Assembly: GCF_000203795.2 (NCBI RefSeq)
Contig: NW_006281125.1
Coordinates: 1-18,812 of the forward strand
Length of the DNA stretch: 18,812 nt
DNA from: Batrachochytrium dendrobatidis JAM81
Lineage: Eukaryota; Chytridiomycota; Chytridiomycetes; Rhizophydiales
Direction of reading: 5' to 3'
Shown: piece after piece, positions 1-8,684 of the stretch
Layout: each line of letters starts with the position of its first letter
Position numbering within the stretch: position 1 is the stretch's first letter
Made by a program: the position numbers and the translations under genes
Notes under the pieces: model-generated
Database searches by the model: none
Seen by the model: only the letters and a program-made list of their open reading frames with translations
Told to the model about the DNA's origin: nothing

Positions 1-316
1 TCTTGGTGCTTTTTGGCTTTTTGATGACCAGAGTTTGTGCGTTTTTTCCAATACCACGTAAAAGCCCACCGAGATCGAAAAACTTTAGACGAGCTCCGGG
101 AGTCTGGTTTGGATGATTATTTTGACTGCCGCCAGGACCTTGAGTTGTTGAAGTACTCGGAAATTCCGGACCACCTGTTGCTTGTGGAACACTTTGGCTA
201 TTTAGACTTGGACTTGAATCAACAGATTCGATTGTCTCGCTGGGTTGTGGCAAAATGGCATGAACACTGGTGGCCAAGGCTGCAATTGTAAAGGCTGAGA
301 TGTGTGTGAATTTCAT
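1..316 (-). pseudogene. 5' part of a secreted-protein gene copy, frameshifted
   Basis: This is the first third of a second copy of the secreted protein at 14603-15694, running off the left edge. The start ATG at 316 and the signal peptide (MKFTHISAFT, then a hydrophobic stretch ending in HA) match the right copy. The Ser/Pro/Gly/Gln-rich region after it also matches, up to about residue 89. At 31-41 this copy has two extra bases relative to the right copy (near 34 and 40). The reading frame therefore leaves the basic Lys/His/Gln stretch and becomes a different sequence, open to the edge. It is either a decaying copy or a diverged paralogue with a new downstream sequence; the missing 3' part would decide. 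The same TATA box lies upstream. I see no function beyond secretion. Confidence 0.6.
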
Positions 317-899
317 TTGATCAAGTATAACTATGTATGTATTATTGGAGGTCAACGAGCCTGCTTTTATAACCATCATAACAATCGGTTGGAATATTTT
401 TATACATTATTGCTATGTGTTTATTCCGCATATCAGGGATAAAGGCCAGTATGAATATAGGGCTGGGATATCTAACCCTAAATGGGCCAATATTGACAGT
501 GTATGATCAAATGCTTGGTTTGAATCCAAACTGAAAACTCCACTTTAGTTTAATTACCACAATTTGTGCCGTTGATTTCTATATTTTCACCTTTTGGCCC
601 TGATGTCTGATGTCTGGTGACCCTTTTTGGCCATTATACAGAGTACAATCGCTTAGTTACAGTCACCGCACAACACCAAGCTTGGTGACTTTCTGTTTAG
701 TCAATATGCGGCCCATCAAACTGAATCGATGATTTGTCCGCATCAACAGTTGTCGATAGTTTAAATTGCCACTCAATTTGGACATCAATGTATACAATCA
801 ACTCACACCTAGATTATATCAATATATTAACTTGACGACATTCACACCCACAATCAACATTAACAATTTGGGTTCAATTGGATTGCCCAGTATTGGTTC
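317..899. other. Intergenic region with shared promoter DNA
   Basis: This gap lies between the secreted-protein start (minus) and the small ORF at 900 (plus). No convincing gene was found. It holds the TATA box at 364-371. Comparison with the right copy shows the first half (to about 610) to be divergent with indels, and the second half (about 640-899) to be nearly identical. Confidence 0.6.
364..371 (-). promoter_or_regulatory. TATA box of the left secreted-protein copy
   Basis: Read on the minus strand this is TATAAAAG, about 48 bases upstream of the ATG at 316. The identical motif stands at the same distance in the right copy (15742-15749). It is a good TATA element by sequence and position. 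Confidence 0.6.
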
Positions 900-1115
900 A
901 TGATATGGCCAGCAACCATGTGTATGGTGAATAGCAAACAGGCTTTATCCGCACTTTCACAAGAGATCAGTCGTGTATATGACATTCCAACCACTACAAC
1001 TGAAACTGCAACTACAGCCAACAGTGATCCAATGACAGTTTCTGGTCATCAGATCATACACTCTGCAATGCCGTTACTATATCCAAACCGTGACTCTGAA
1101 TCGATATATTTGTGA
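900..1115 (+). CDS. Possible small protein of 71 residues, unknown
   Basis: An ATG-to-TGA ORF of 71 codons lies between the secreted-protein gene and the SOD gene and points toward SOD. It is closed upstream by an in-frame TAA about 30 bases before the ATG. An AATAAA follows at about 1153. The product has a short Thr/Ala-rich stretch near residues 31-42 and no motif I recognise. The copy at 16309-16524 differs by one residue (Glu to Ala, in the Thr/Ala stretch). That is weak support, because the surrounding DNA is equally conserved. It could be a chance ORF or a piece of a spliced gene. Confidence 0.25.
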   Translation: MIWPATMCMVNSKQALSALSQEISRVYDIPTTTTETATTANSDPMTVSGHQIIHSAMPLLYPNRDSESIYL

Positions 1116-1259
1116 GTATATTGTAAAATGGTTGTTTTCAGATCAAAAAGCCAATAAAATCAGCATATCGATATAACAATCTTGTATTGATTCATGATAT
1201 CAAGTTGGATTGCTTGACAAAATATAAATGCTGCAATGATCAATGTTGTTGCTGTTGGT

Positions 1260-2228
1260 TTACAGTTTGGCAGCACCACCTTGGAAACGAGTACAAACAT
1301 CGGTCCAGTTGATGACATTCCACCAGGCAGCAACGTAGTTGGCACGAACATTGCGGTATTTGACATAGTAGGCATGTTCCCAGACATCAAGAGCAAGTAA
1401 AGTCATGGCACCAGTACCTGCAAACTGAGGTGCAAACTCGGGATGATCTTGATTGGCAGTGGTCACGATTGACATGGTAGAACTCGAAGGAGTCCAAGTA
1501 AGAAACACCCAACCAGATCCGAATACACCAAGAGCTGCTGCTGTAAACTGCTGCTTGAATGTCTCGATGGATCCAAACGACTTGACAAGCTGTTTGCCAA
1601 ACTCGGCGTCGGCATTCAGAGCAAGCTTCTCTGGTCCCATATTCGAAAAGTAGATGCCATGGTTCACTGCCATTGCAAATAGAATACAAGATTGTTAAAT
1701 CACACTAGTGGTCGAGACAATACCAGGGAGTATCACCAGTAGATATTGGGGCGTAATATCAGATATTCATATGGATTGATGCAACATACCGTAACCACCG
1801 CCATTGTTACGCACAGTCTGACGGACCTTTGGAGATGGCCAGGGGAGTGGTTCAGTCTTTCCTGCATCCTCGCGAGCAATAATACGCAGGAGATCTTCAA
1901 TGGATGAAAACGATGCCTTTTCAGTAAACGCTGCACACTGCGACAGTTCAACAAGAGCCTTGTTAAGATTGTCGGTATAAGCCTGATGATGTTTGGTATG
2001 ATGCAGAGTCATGGTTGCCTCATCGATATGGGGCTCAAGAGCATCATAAGCATAGCTGATCTTTGGGAGAGTCTTTGCAGTAAACATGTGTTGATTGTGG
2101 GAATTGGTCAAAGTCTGGATTGGCTTCAACACTCGAATCGGCTGCATTTCCAAAGCCATTGACGATGTAATGCATATTGAATGCTGTTGCAGAAACAAGA
2201 GCGGCAATTGGATTACTGCACACAACAT
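1260..2228 (-). CDS. Mitochondrial-type manganese superoxide dismutase (copy 1)
   Basis: It converts superoxide to hydrogen peroxide and oxygen, probably in mitochondria. Exons are 1790-2228 and 1260-1666; the 123-base intron begins GTATGT and joins in phase 1 to give GGGYVNHG. From the ATG at 2228 the product is 281 residues. Family landmarks are present: [10 protein letters not shown] near residues 75-84 (ligand His76, gateway Tyr84), His149 in VNHG, and DVWEHAYY with Asp240 and His244. These complete the His-His-Asp-His metal site. ANQD near 219 carries the Gln typical of Mn enzymes. The SOD domain starts only around residue 53, so about 50 residues precede it. In-frame ATGs at 2159 and 2087 would give a shorter leader; the true start is uncertain. 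The leader is weakly basic, so mitochondrial import is inferred. A near-identical copy lies at 16669-17637. Confidence 0.93.
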
Positions 2229-2535
2229 CTGGTATAACTACATTTATGCTGATTTGTGTTGGCCAATTACTGGACTAGAGTTGCAGTCGTTTGGATTTTA
2301 CCAGATCTACTTTACATATTGACATTGAATAATGTCATGAATTGTCATCAATGTCAGCCCGTCGTATCAGACAATGCATTTATTTTGGTTTATCTGCACT
2401 GTTCACATTCATAAATGCATGGACCAATCAATCGATCCATCCATGAATAAATATCCAAAAATTGAACATGATGCTATACCAACTAATGTGGTAACTCGAT
2501 GTTGGACCAAATCAGCTATTAACCAGTCATGATGC
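2229..2535. other. Intergenic spacer between SOD and AlkB-like gene
   Basis: This spacer separates the AlkB-like stop (2536) from the SOD start, both genes on the minus strand. It must hold the SOD promoter and the AlkB 3' end. No gene or clear motif was seen. Confidence 0.6.
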
Positions 2536-3417
2536 TCAAAACGACTCGTCCGTTTGAGGCAGTAGTCTACGCAGTGTTACCGAGATTCGTTCCGTTCGAG
2601 GATATATCTCTCCTTGCCATTGATCATTTAGTCGTACAGGTATACCATGTTTCCAATCCCATCTAGCTTCACCAGAAAGTCCAATCAAATCTCCTTGTTG
2701 AAGAAACATTTCAATCGTGCCAGCTGGTTGGTGATGGTTTTGATTGACTTTTGGCTGATGGTTTTGATTGGCATTATCAGATGGTGAAAACTCCATAATA
2801 CATGAGCCGCTGATACTCGCCACAACTATCCCATCTGCAAATCGATTCACCAGATCCACATGCGATACCAGTCCATCATTTGGATAGTAATGGTTGGCAA
2901 TCATGTGGTCGAATAGCGGTGTCCTGTATGCAAAAGTCGAGTTTAACTTTACAAACATGACAATGTAAACTCGAATCTATCGAGTGGCCATAGTAAAGCA
3001 TGTATGCAAACATCTGACATTTTACCTTGACATCAAGGTTGGACAGACTAGCTGTTTACCCAATTGGCATAGTAGATCTAAAAAGGATGGAATAGTTCCA
3101 AATCGCACTACCTGATTAATGCCTACTTGTGGTCGGAACCAATTGTTATCCTTAATATGGGCCAATATAGATTGACATTCTGTTTCTGAAAGAGCGTGCT
3201 TCCAGAGCAATAGTCCAGGTATGGATGTGGTTTGTGGACAGCCTCTGAATGGATTACTGCCTTGCTCTACAAAGGCTGGAATTGCAGTCTGATCAAAGAG
3301 TATGTCATCCTTCACAAGAACACAATCTGATGGCTCAGAGGTTGCATTAGGCGGCGGGGTCTGTGGGCCGAACAGTTCTAATAGCAGATCTTGATCATCT
3401 TGCTCTGCTTTGTTCAT
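2536..3417 (-). CDS. AlkB-like 2-oxoglutarate/Fe(II) dioxygenase (copy 1, complete)
   Basis: This family uses Fe(II), oxygen and 2-oxoglutarate to remove alkyl groups by oxidation, from nucleic acids or, in some members, proteins. Exons are 3026-3417 and 2536-2923, with a 102-base intron starting GTAAAA and ending CAG, joined in phase 2. The product is 259 residues. The Fe-binding triad reads SHVDL (His152, Asp154) and WKHGI (His223). The 2-oxoglutarate Arg lies in RTERISVTLRR (240-250). NHYYPNDGL before the HxD is the usual Asn/Tyr/Pro signature. An Asn/Gln/His-rich insert (about 179-198) interrupts the core. The ATG at 3417 is chosen because the next residues (about 8-17, ending in LFG) resemble starts of fungal relatives; an in-frame ATG at 3492 would add 25 residues. 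I cannot assign the ALKBH subfamily or the substrate. Confidence 0.88.
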
Positions 3418-4330
3418 GATGAAATCAAAATGAATTATAAAACATTCGTGGCTATCGACAATGGTGATGGTTGCTGACAATTTTTGACACATCTCTTATT
3501 CTCATCCCCATTGTCGCTAGGTGTGAACGTTTGTAATCATTCGTCTATAGTCCCATTCATGAGCAAAAATGGTTTAACCAGTTCATGATTACCAAAACAT
3601 GGATGCATCCAAACATCATGTTAAAAAGTTACCTTGATACGTTCATCTTACAGCCGTATTCACATAAAATGAAACACTAAATGTCAAAATACATGATAAA
3701 CAGTCATGTTTGATGGTTGCCAATCTTACTGTGCAACAATATGGTCCTTGAACTCATCAGTTTACTGGTCTTCGTGTTCATTCCTGTTTGAATACATTCC
3801 ACATCTTTTCAACCTCCAACTTTCCTTTGTTCCAAACATTGCGTGACTGGCATGGAAGATTGTTGTGAATGCCGAGTGTTTCACAGATGGATCTATCTCA
3901 CATAGCAGTATATGTTGAAAGGGATGAAATGGGCTTAAAAAATTATGGGTGAATAGTGCTACTAATCTAGATAAACTGGATCAATTACAGCGTAGTATTA
4001 TCGTGAATGGTAAGTGCATAAACTCTACTTGACAGTTCACTCTGTATTTCTAGTTTGTTTATTTTGGCCTTGTCATTTTAAACACCAAGATTTAGAATGG
4101 TTTTTACAACAGCCTTGCAGAAAGCAAGCAAGACTTGTCAAGATTTCTGCATCAGATCAAATCCCAGCTGCATTCATCTCAATATCTAAATATCAAAGGT
4201 ATTGAGCATGTTATGTGACTCAATTCGTCTGCATCAAAAACAAGCGTTAGTAGTATTGAAAAGATCATTAAAGTGGTGATGTTACAACCAGTAAAATAAA
4301 TTCTGCAAGCACATATAGTTTCACCAATTA
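3418..4330. other. Gene-poor spacer between AlkB-like gene and DPH7
   Basis: No convincing gene. The 63-codon plus-strand ORF at 4014-4205 has no family signature, no duplicate and no splice support. The spacer contains a degenerate inverted-repeat element fragment from about 3654. It must also hold the AlkB promoter (left side) and the DPH7 3' end (right side). Confidence 0.55.
3654..3800 (+). repeat. Degenerate fragment of the inverted-repeat element family
   Basis: It begins TACAGCCGTATTCACATAAA and continues into AAACACT, a clear terminal repeat. The next 120 bases follow the left part of the element at 8227 with many changes: a GATAAACAGTCATG-like stretch, a CAACAATATGGTCC-like stretch, then CAGTTTACTGG. 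It lacks the hairpin of the young copies. The right boundary is not sharp. Confidence 0.55.
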
Positions 4331-5842
4331 TTATATATTAGTTTGAACGTGTTCAGTAACCCAAAAATGTAGTAAATGATCATAGAATGAACATGTTCCT
4401 ATAATACTATCAGGGTGCATGGCTGATGATGTTTGGTCTGCAAAAGACCAATCAGCACCATATGCAATCGATTTGTGATGCATGTATTCTTGCACATGCT
4501 CTAGCTTAGTCATATCTACAGCATGTCAACAGTTAGTCTTAACATCTACAATAGAACTGAAGCCGACTTGAATTACCTTGGTTCAATAATTGATAAATAT
4601 GAAATCCATTGTACATGCATGCAGCAAGAAGCAGTGTTGGATCTGTGGGGTGCCATTTAAGACGCCAAACACCGCCTCCGCTAGATATTTCAGAAACAGG
4701 ACGCTTGATTGAGCGAGTATCCCAAATGTACACGTTTTCATCGTATGATCCTGTTGCCAAAACATGATCCCAAGTTGGATGGGATGCAATCGAGCATACA
4801 CCAGCTTGATGACTAAATTCAAATAAAAATGATTATGGCTCAAACGTTCGAGTAACTTCAATGATACAGCCAAAAAGTACCATTTGTTAACAAATATGGG
4901 ACTATTGCTTTCCATACGAGTATCCCATCCTTTGAATAGGCTATCATCGCCGCCAGAATAAATTGTAGATGTTTGATGACAGTTGAATCCAACGATCCAT
5001 GCCTCGAATTGATGTGCTGTCCATTCTCTTTGCTTTACAAGACCAGCGTCTGGTGTAACTGTGTAGGTAGAAAAACTGCCATCACTCTCACTGATGGCAC
5101 ACGTATGCCCAGCACTGATTTTTAAAATAATAGTTTTTCAAATCGAGTAAATAGATTGTTTAAAGCTGCCAATAAACAATGATCTCCTACTTGGGATTCA
5201 CTCTATTGGCCCAGTCTGCAGATAGATTTAGTATTCCGGGTTTGCCATTATGCAATGATAGGATCGTCGACAGCTTCCCATTCTATCATATTACAAAATT
5301 CAGGTTATTTTCATCAGCAAATGCAATTCTGATTGATGGTCCAATAGTCGAGGTAGGATGCATTGAATTTACACCCACCATATCAAGACTCATTATGTTT
5401 GTTTCGCCAGTAGATGTTACAACAGCTGCAATTGGTTCACCGTTGAATGGCTGGTGTGACCATTTAATGTCCAAGATTGCTGAAGATTCTTGACGAAACA
5501 CCTCTTTCCTGATATGGGAGTGCATTTAAAAGTGAATGTAGTATCTCATGAGTACTATACTAAAAATAGAGCAAGATCAGGTTGAGCTAGAACTCACACT
5601 TGAAGGGCATTGGCTGAAGACTGAAGGTCATTAGGAGTTCTATCTACACTGTAAATGTAAAGCCTGCCTGTTCGATTTGTAATGGATTTGTCAAGAGAGT
5701 CGTCACTTGGTGAGGGTTCAAGAACCTGGTATGTTCCAACAGCAGCATATTGCTCATACTTGGGAATAGGGCAGAACTCGACTGAATCTGCACTGTATTC
5801 AGTGTCAAAACAAATAGCTTTCAAACTCGTAGCCGTATCCAT
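4331..5842 (-). CDS. DPH7: DPH7-like WD40 protein (diphthamide biosynthesis)
   Basis: DPH7 (WDR85) acts late in diphthamide synthesis on the conserved His of translation elongation factor 2; it hydrolyses the diphthine methyl ester before amidation. Six exons were joined: 5598-5842, 5373-5508, 5191-5282, 4881-5114, 4577-4812 and 4331-4515. They give 375 residues with phases agreeing at every junction. Landmarks in order: DTEYSADSVEFCP and GTYQ at the N-terminus, SSAILDIKW, LSADW, TAHQFEAWI, YSGGDDSLFKGWDTR, LATGSYDENVYIWDTR, GGGVWRLKWHP, LLLAACMYNGF, YGADWS and TCSFYDHLLHFW. These match the order in human WDR85. The second donor could be 5372 or 5378 (both in frame). Length is close to fungal relatives. 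The start at 5842 is the Met just before the conserved N-terminus. It is transcribed divergently from the hydrolase gene at 6463. Confidence 0.93.
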
Positions 5843-6462
5843 GTGAAATGGATTGCTAAATAAAGGTGAGTAGAATAAACAGTCAATCTCATGAAATGAT
5901 AATTTACTGGACAATATTGTTTTTAAACTCTTTAGTCGACTATTCTAGTGATTGGCATACATAGTTGTATTCGTAAAATATGCAATGATTGGTTTTTGAA
6001 TTAAAACGTATCCGAGATTTTAGAATCAGCAGATGAGCCCAATATATGGATTAGAATGGATGAATCTGTTAATCGTACAGTGCATGTCAAACAAGCAATT
6101 ATTGCATGATAAAGTGTTTTACATGAATACAACTAGCACGTAGATCGTTTAAAGTTGGCAACAGCCTTGCATTCTAGTTGGATTGTTCAAACCCAAAAAA
6201 CCGCATGAAAATTCTCCGCTGAATTCATTACCGAATTATAGGCCGAATCTGCACATTACACGTCGAGTGGTTTTCAAAGTTTCCATTCACAACAGTCATC
6301 AAATCCGTCATTCCACCACAGCTGGTAAAACGAATCGTTGGGTCGCTTCGAACCAGAGTTTCTTGGCCTTTTCGTCATCGATATTCTCCTAGTAGCCCTG
6401 CTAGTTTATCTAAAGAGTCTGCTTCACCATCACCCATCTCCTCACTTCTATCTCAACTTGAT
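5843..6462. other. Divergent promoter region between DPH7 and hydrolase
   Basis: Two genes start outward from this gap, so both promoters lie here. It includes a short inverted-repeat element at 5962-6135. From 6223 to 6462 the frame of the hydrolase is open with no ATG and would encode a basic, Ser/Pro-rich sequence. That stretch may be a 5' exon or leader with a start outside the part I could resolve. A short upstream ORF (ATG at 6204, five codons) precedes it. Confidence 0.5.
5962..6135. mobile_element. Short internally deleted inverted-repeat element
   Basis: The left end reads TAGTTGTATTCGTAAAAT and the right end, reversed, TAGTTGTATTCATGTAAAAC, so the termini are inverted repeats. The interior has a 14-base match to the young elements (AATGGATGAATCTG) and a worn GTATCCGA...TTTAGAAT stretch. 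At 174 bases against about 457 it is an old deletion derivative with no coding capacity. Confidence 0.6.
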
Positions 6463-8204
6463 ATGGAGGAAGTCACCTTGGTTCCAAGACCCAGAAATGA
6501 ATCTGGATGGTCCTTGTTTTCATGGAGACCCACTTCTATTGAAAAGGCTGTAGAGGCTGAACATAGACTGTTGGCCCAGTTTTTAAACATTCGGTTCACT
6601 GGTTCTGAGCAGCCAAAGGCTCCTCTTCCTTTGTCTTTAAAGTCCACATCATCGTCATACTTTGGCTGTTCCAAGTCTAGCACTGCAGCAACTGTGGCAA
6701 CCGAAGACCATGTTCCAGACCCACGTCTGCCAAATGCAGAGCTCGGTCAGGTCCAAGTCGGTCCAGGCCACTTTATCAATACTCTTATCCTCGAGCAGGC
6801 ATGGCGCAGAGAAGAGCAAGGCAGTGTCCAGCCAATAGCCAGCTCAGTTGGTAGTTTTCTTTTTCGAACATTTCACAACTTGGCTTTCGGTGCTGTCAAG
6901 GATGCTCCAGTAAAGAATTTAGTCTTGACTCATGGCTATGGTGCCGGGCTTGGATTCTTTTACAAGAGCTATCCCACATTCAGTCAAATACCAGGATACC
7001 GAGTATTTGCAATTGATTGGCTTGGCATGGCAAATAGCAGCAGACCCCCTTTCCCTACTATGAGCAAACAGCTTACTGAAGCGGAAACAGTAGCTGCTAC
7101 CGAGGCCTTTTTTATCGATTCTCTCGAGGAATGGCGAATCAAAATGGGTCTGGAAAAGATTGTTTTGATGGGTCATAGTATGGGCGGATATCTATCCTCA
7201 GCATATGCTCTCAAGTATCCTGACCGTGTCGAAAAACTGCTTCTTGTTTCTCCTGGTCAGTTAGCAGTGTTGATCTTGGAATGAGATTCAATGGAGTGGA
7301 TTGCTGTTTGTCCAAATGCTGCCATGATAAACTGACTATTGTTACTGCTGTAGTTGGAGTTCCAGTCCAGCCTCCAAAAGAAGAAGTCAAACCAAGAACT
7401 GGCATTTTTTTCACTTTGGCTAGAAACATGTGGCAGATGAATATTACGCCCATGTCTATCATTCGGACATTTGGACCTTGGGGTATGCGTTTTGATTACA
7501 TGCCTTGATCAATTGTTTGGTTCTGTATGTAGTCCCTCTAATTCATGCACAATCAGGCCCATCATTAGTAAAGACATATACATCGCGCAGATTCGAAAAT
7601 ATGGATTCTGCCGAAGTATCGTTGATCGAGTCATATATTTATCATATCTCTGCTCAGCCAGGAAGTGGAGAATTCGCACTGGCTAGATTGCTATCACCGG
7701 TAGGCATATGTATTTTGTCGGCGTTGCTACTCCGCATGACTGACATTGACGATCATTTTTAAATGCTTCTATAAGGGTGCATGGGCATTTTCACCATTGC
7801 ACAATCGACTTTGTGGTCTAAAAATGCCAGTTACATTTATTTGTAAGTTTGATCTTGCTTTTAGTGCTGGATTTCAAAATCTGGTCTTTTATTTACACTT
7901 TGTATTGCTAGATGGTAATGTAGATTGGATGGATTTCCGTCATGCTATGGTCACAGCACCTACAATACCCACTAATAGTCGCGTATCAGTGATTAAAGAT
8001 GCTGGGCATCACATGTACTTTGGTTAGTTTGTCATGATAGGCATTTGTATACTTTTGATTTTGTAAATGTTGAATAGTTTAGTGGCTGATATTTACTGCT
8101 TAGATAACCCTGTCGGTTTTGATAATTCAATTATTGCGGAGCTGTCCAATTCTCCAATTGGACCTTATTCTGTTCCAGAAGTAGAATATGTCTACTTGAA
8201 ATAG
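6463..8204 (+). CDS. CGI-58/Cld1-type alpha/beta hydrolase (lipid acyl hydrolase)
   Basis: Members of this family (ABHD4/5, yeast Cld1, Ict1 and Ecm18) act on phospholipids and triglyceride metabolism. Six exons were joined: 6463-7255, 7354-7482, 7557-7699, 7776-7842, 7912-8022 and 8104-8204. They give 447 residues with all phases consistent. Visible motifs: HGYGAGLGFF (oxyanion region), DWLGMANSSRP, the nucleophile elbow GHSMGG with Ser239, an Asp in GNVDWMD as probable acid, and the His in AGHHMYFDNP. The latter also forms the HX4D motif linked to lysophosphatidate acyltransfer. Mammalian CGI-58 has Asn in place of the Ser, so this copy should be a competent hydrolase. The ATG at 6463 is the first in frame. 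The frame stays open upstream to a TGA at 6220 and encodes a basic stretch that could be mitochondrial targeting, so the true N-terminus may be longer. An element begins 22 bases after the stop. Confidence 0.92.
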
Positions 8205-8237
8205 GGCTAGTTGGAGCATCAATTTACAGCTGTATTC

Positions 8238-8276
8238 ACATACTCTGGAGCACTAAATAAGGACTCCAGAGTATGT
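8238..8276 (+). repeat. Perfect 13-bp hairpin in element A
   Basis: ACATACTCTGGAG pairs with CTCCAGAGTATGT across a 13-base loop (CACTAAATAAGGA). The stem has no mismatch. It lies 33 bases after the hydrolase stop codon and would be transcribed in the 3' UTR. The identical hairpin is present in element B at 12747-12785. Confidence 0.9.
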
Positions 8277-8282
8277 AATAAA
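8277..8282 (+). promoter_or_regulatory. Candidate polyadenylation signal AATAAA
   Basis: AATAAA starts on the base after the hairpin and 73 bases past the hydrolase stop. It belongs to element A, not to the native flank. It is a likely poly(A) signal for the hydrolase mRNA; RNA ends are needed to show use. Confidence 0.5.
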
Positions 8283-8684
8283 CAATCGATCTCATGAAAT
8301 GATTGCTCAGTTTACTGGACAATACTGTGGTCCAGGCTCATTGACATGGTTACTGATCTCCAGATGATGGTCATGGAACCAACTGTTGTATTCCTACAAT
8401 TATTATTTTTAAACTAGACTGTAAGCGTATCCGAAATATTTCAGAATAGGGATTGCATTGACAACAATCATGCTTAATATCCGACTGCAATGGATGAATC
8501 TGGTGATTATACAATGACCATTTCAAAAGTGGAAAAAGAATATTTTAATTGAGCATCATACGATGGACGTTGTGTCTATTGAGTTGAGAGTGTGGATTTG
8601 TAGTAAGAAAACAATGAATATTTAATCATTATCTACTCCAAGGTAATATGCAAGATAGTGTTTCATTTTACATGAATACGGCTG

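Larger units (their letters stand above)
1..3282. repeat. Left copy of a direct segmental duplication
   Basis: This block matches 15381-18691 in the same orientation, about 15.4 kb away. It carries the 5' part of a secreted-protein gene, a 71-codon ORF, an SOD gene and an AlkB-like gene. The match already holds at base 1, so the left end lies outside the window. It stops at 3282, inside the AlkB first exon. Similarity is uneven: positions 1 to about 610 have many substitutions and indels, about 610-2340 has roughly a dozen substitutions, and 2340-3282 shows none by eye. The offset between copies changes from about 15378 to 15409, so the right copy holds a net 31 extra bases between about 370 and 660. 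Confidence 0.95.
8227..8684 (+). mobile_element. Non-autonomous inverted-repeat element A (MITE-like)
   Basis: This 458-base element has termini CAGCTGTATTCACAT and, reversed from the right end, CAGCCGTATTCATGTAAAAT. It is flanked by TA on both sides (8225-8226 and 8685-8686). TA duplication and a CAG start are typical of Tc1/mariner-type elements, so that class is inferred. It has no transposase or long ORF. It is nearly identical, in reverse, to 12341-12796. The left end carries a perfect hairpin (8238-8276) followed directly by AATAAA. The element starts 22 bases after the hydrolase stop, so it probably forms much of that 3' UTR. Confidence 0.88.

Noticed and set aside
37..291. Plus-strand ORFs at 37-291 and 15487-15669
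   Set aside because: They are antisense to the signal-peptide half of the secreted-protein gene, which has the TATA box and a sensible protein; conservation comes from the duplication.
470..490. CTAACCCTAA-like stretch resembling telomere repeat
   Set aside because: Only a single unit, not tandem, and the matching site in the right copy reads differently.
4014..4205. 63-codon plus ORF in the spacer after the AlkB-like gene
   Set aside because: No motif, no splice partner and AT-rich composition; fits a chance ORF.
5179..5493. 104-codon plus ORF
   Set aside because: It is antisense to DPH7 exons 2 and 3, which match the family in order and phase.
8238..8276. Helitron-type 3' hairpin
   Set aside because: The element has terminal inverted repeats and TA flanks, and lacks the TC start and CTRR end of Helitrons.
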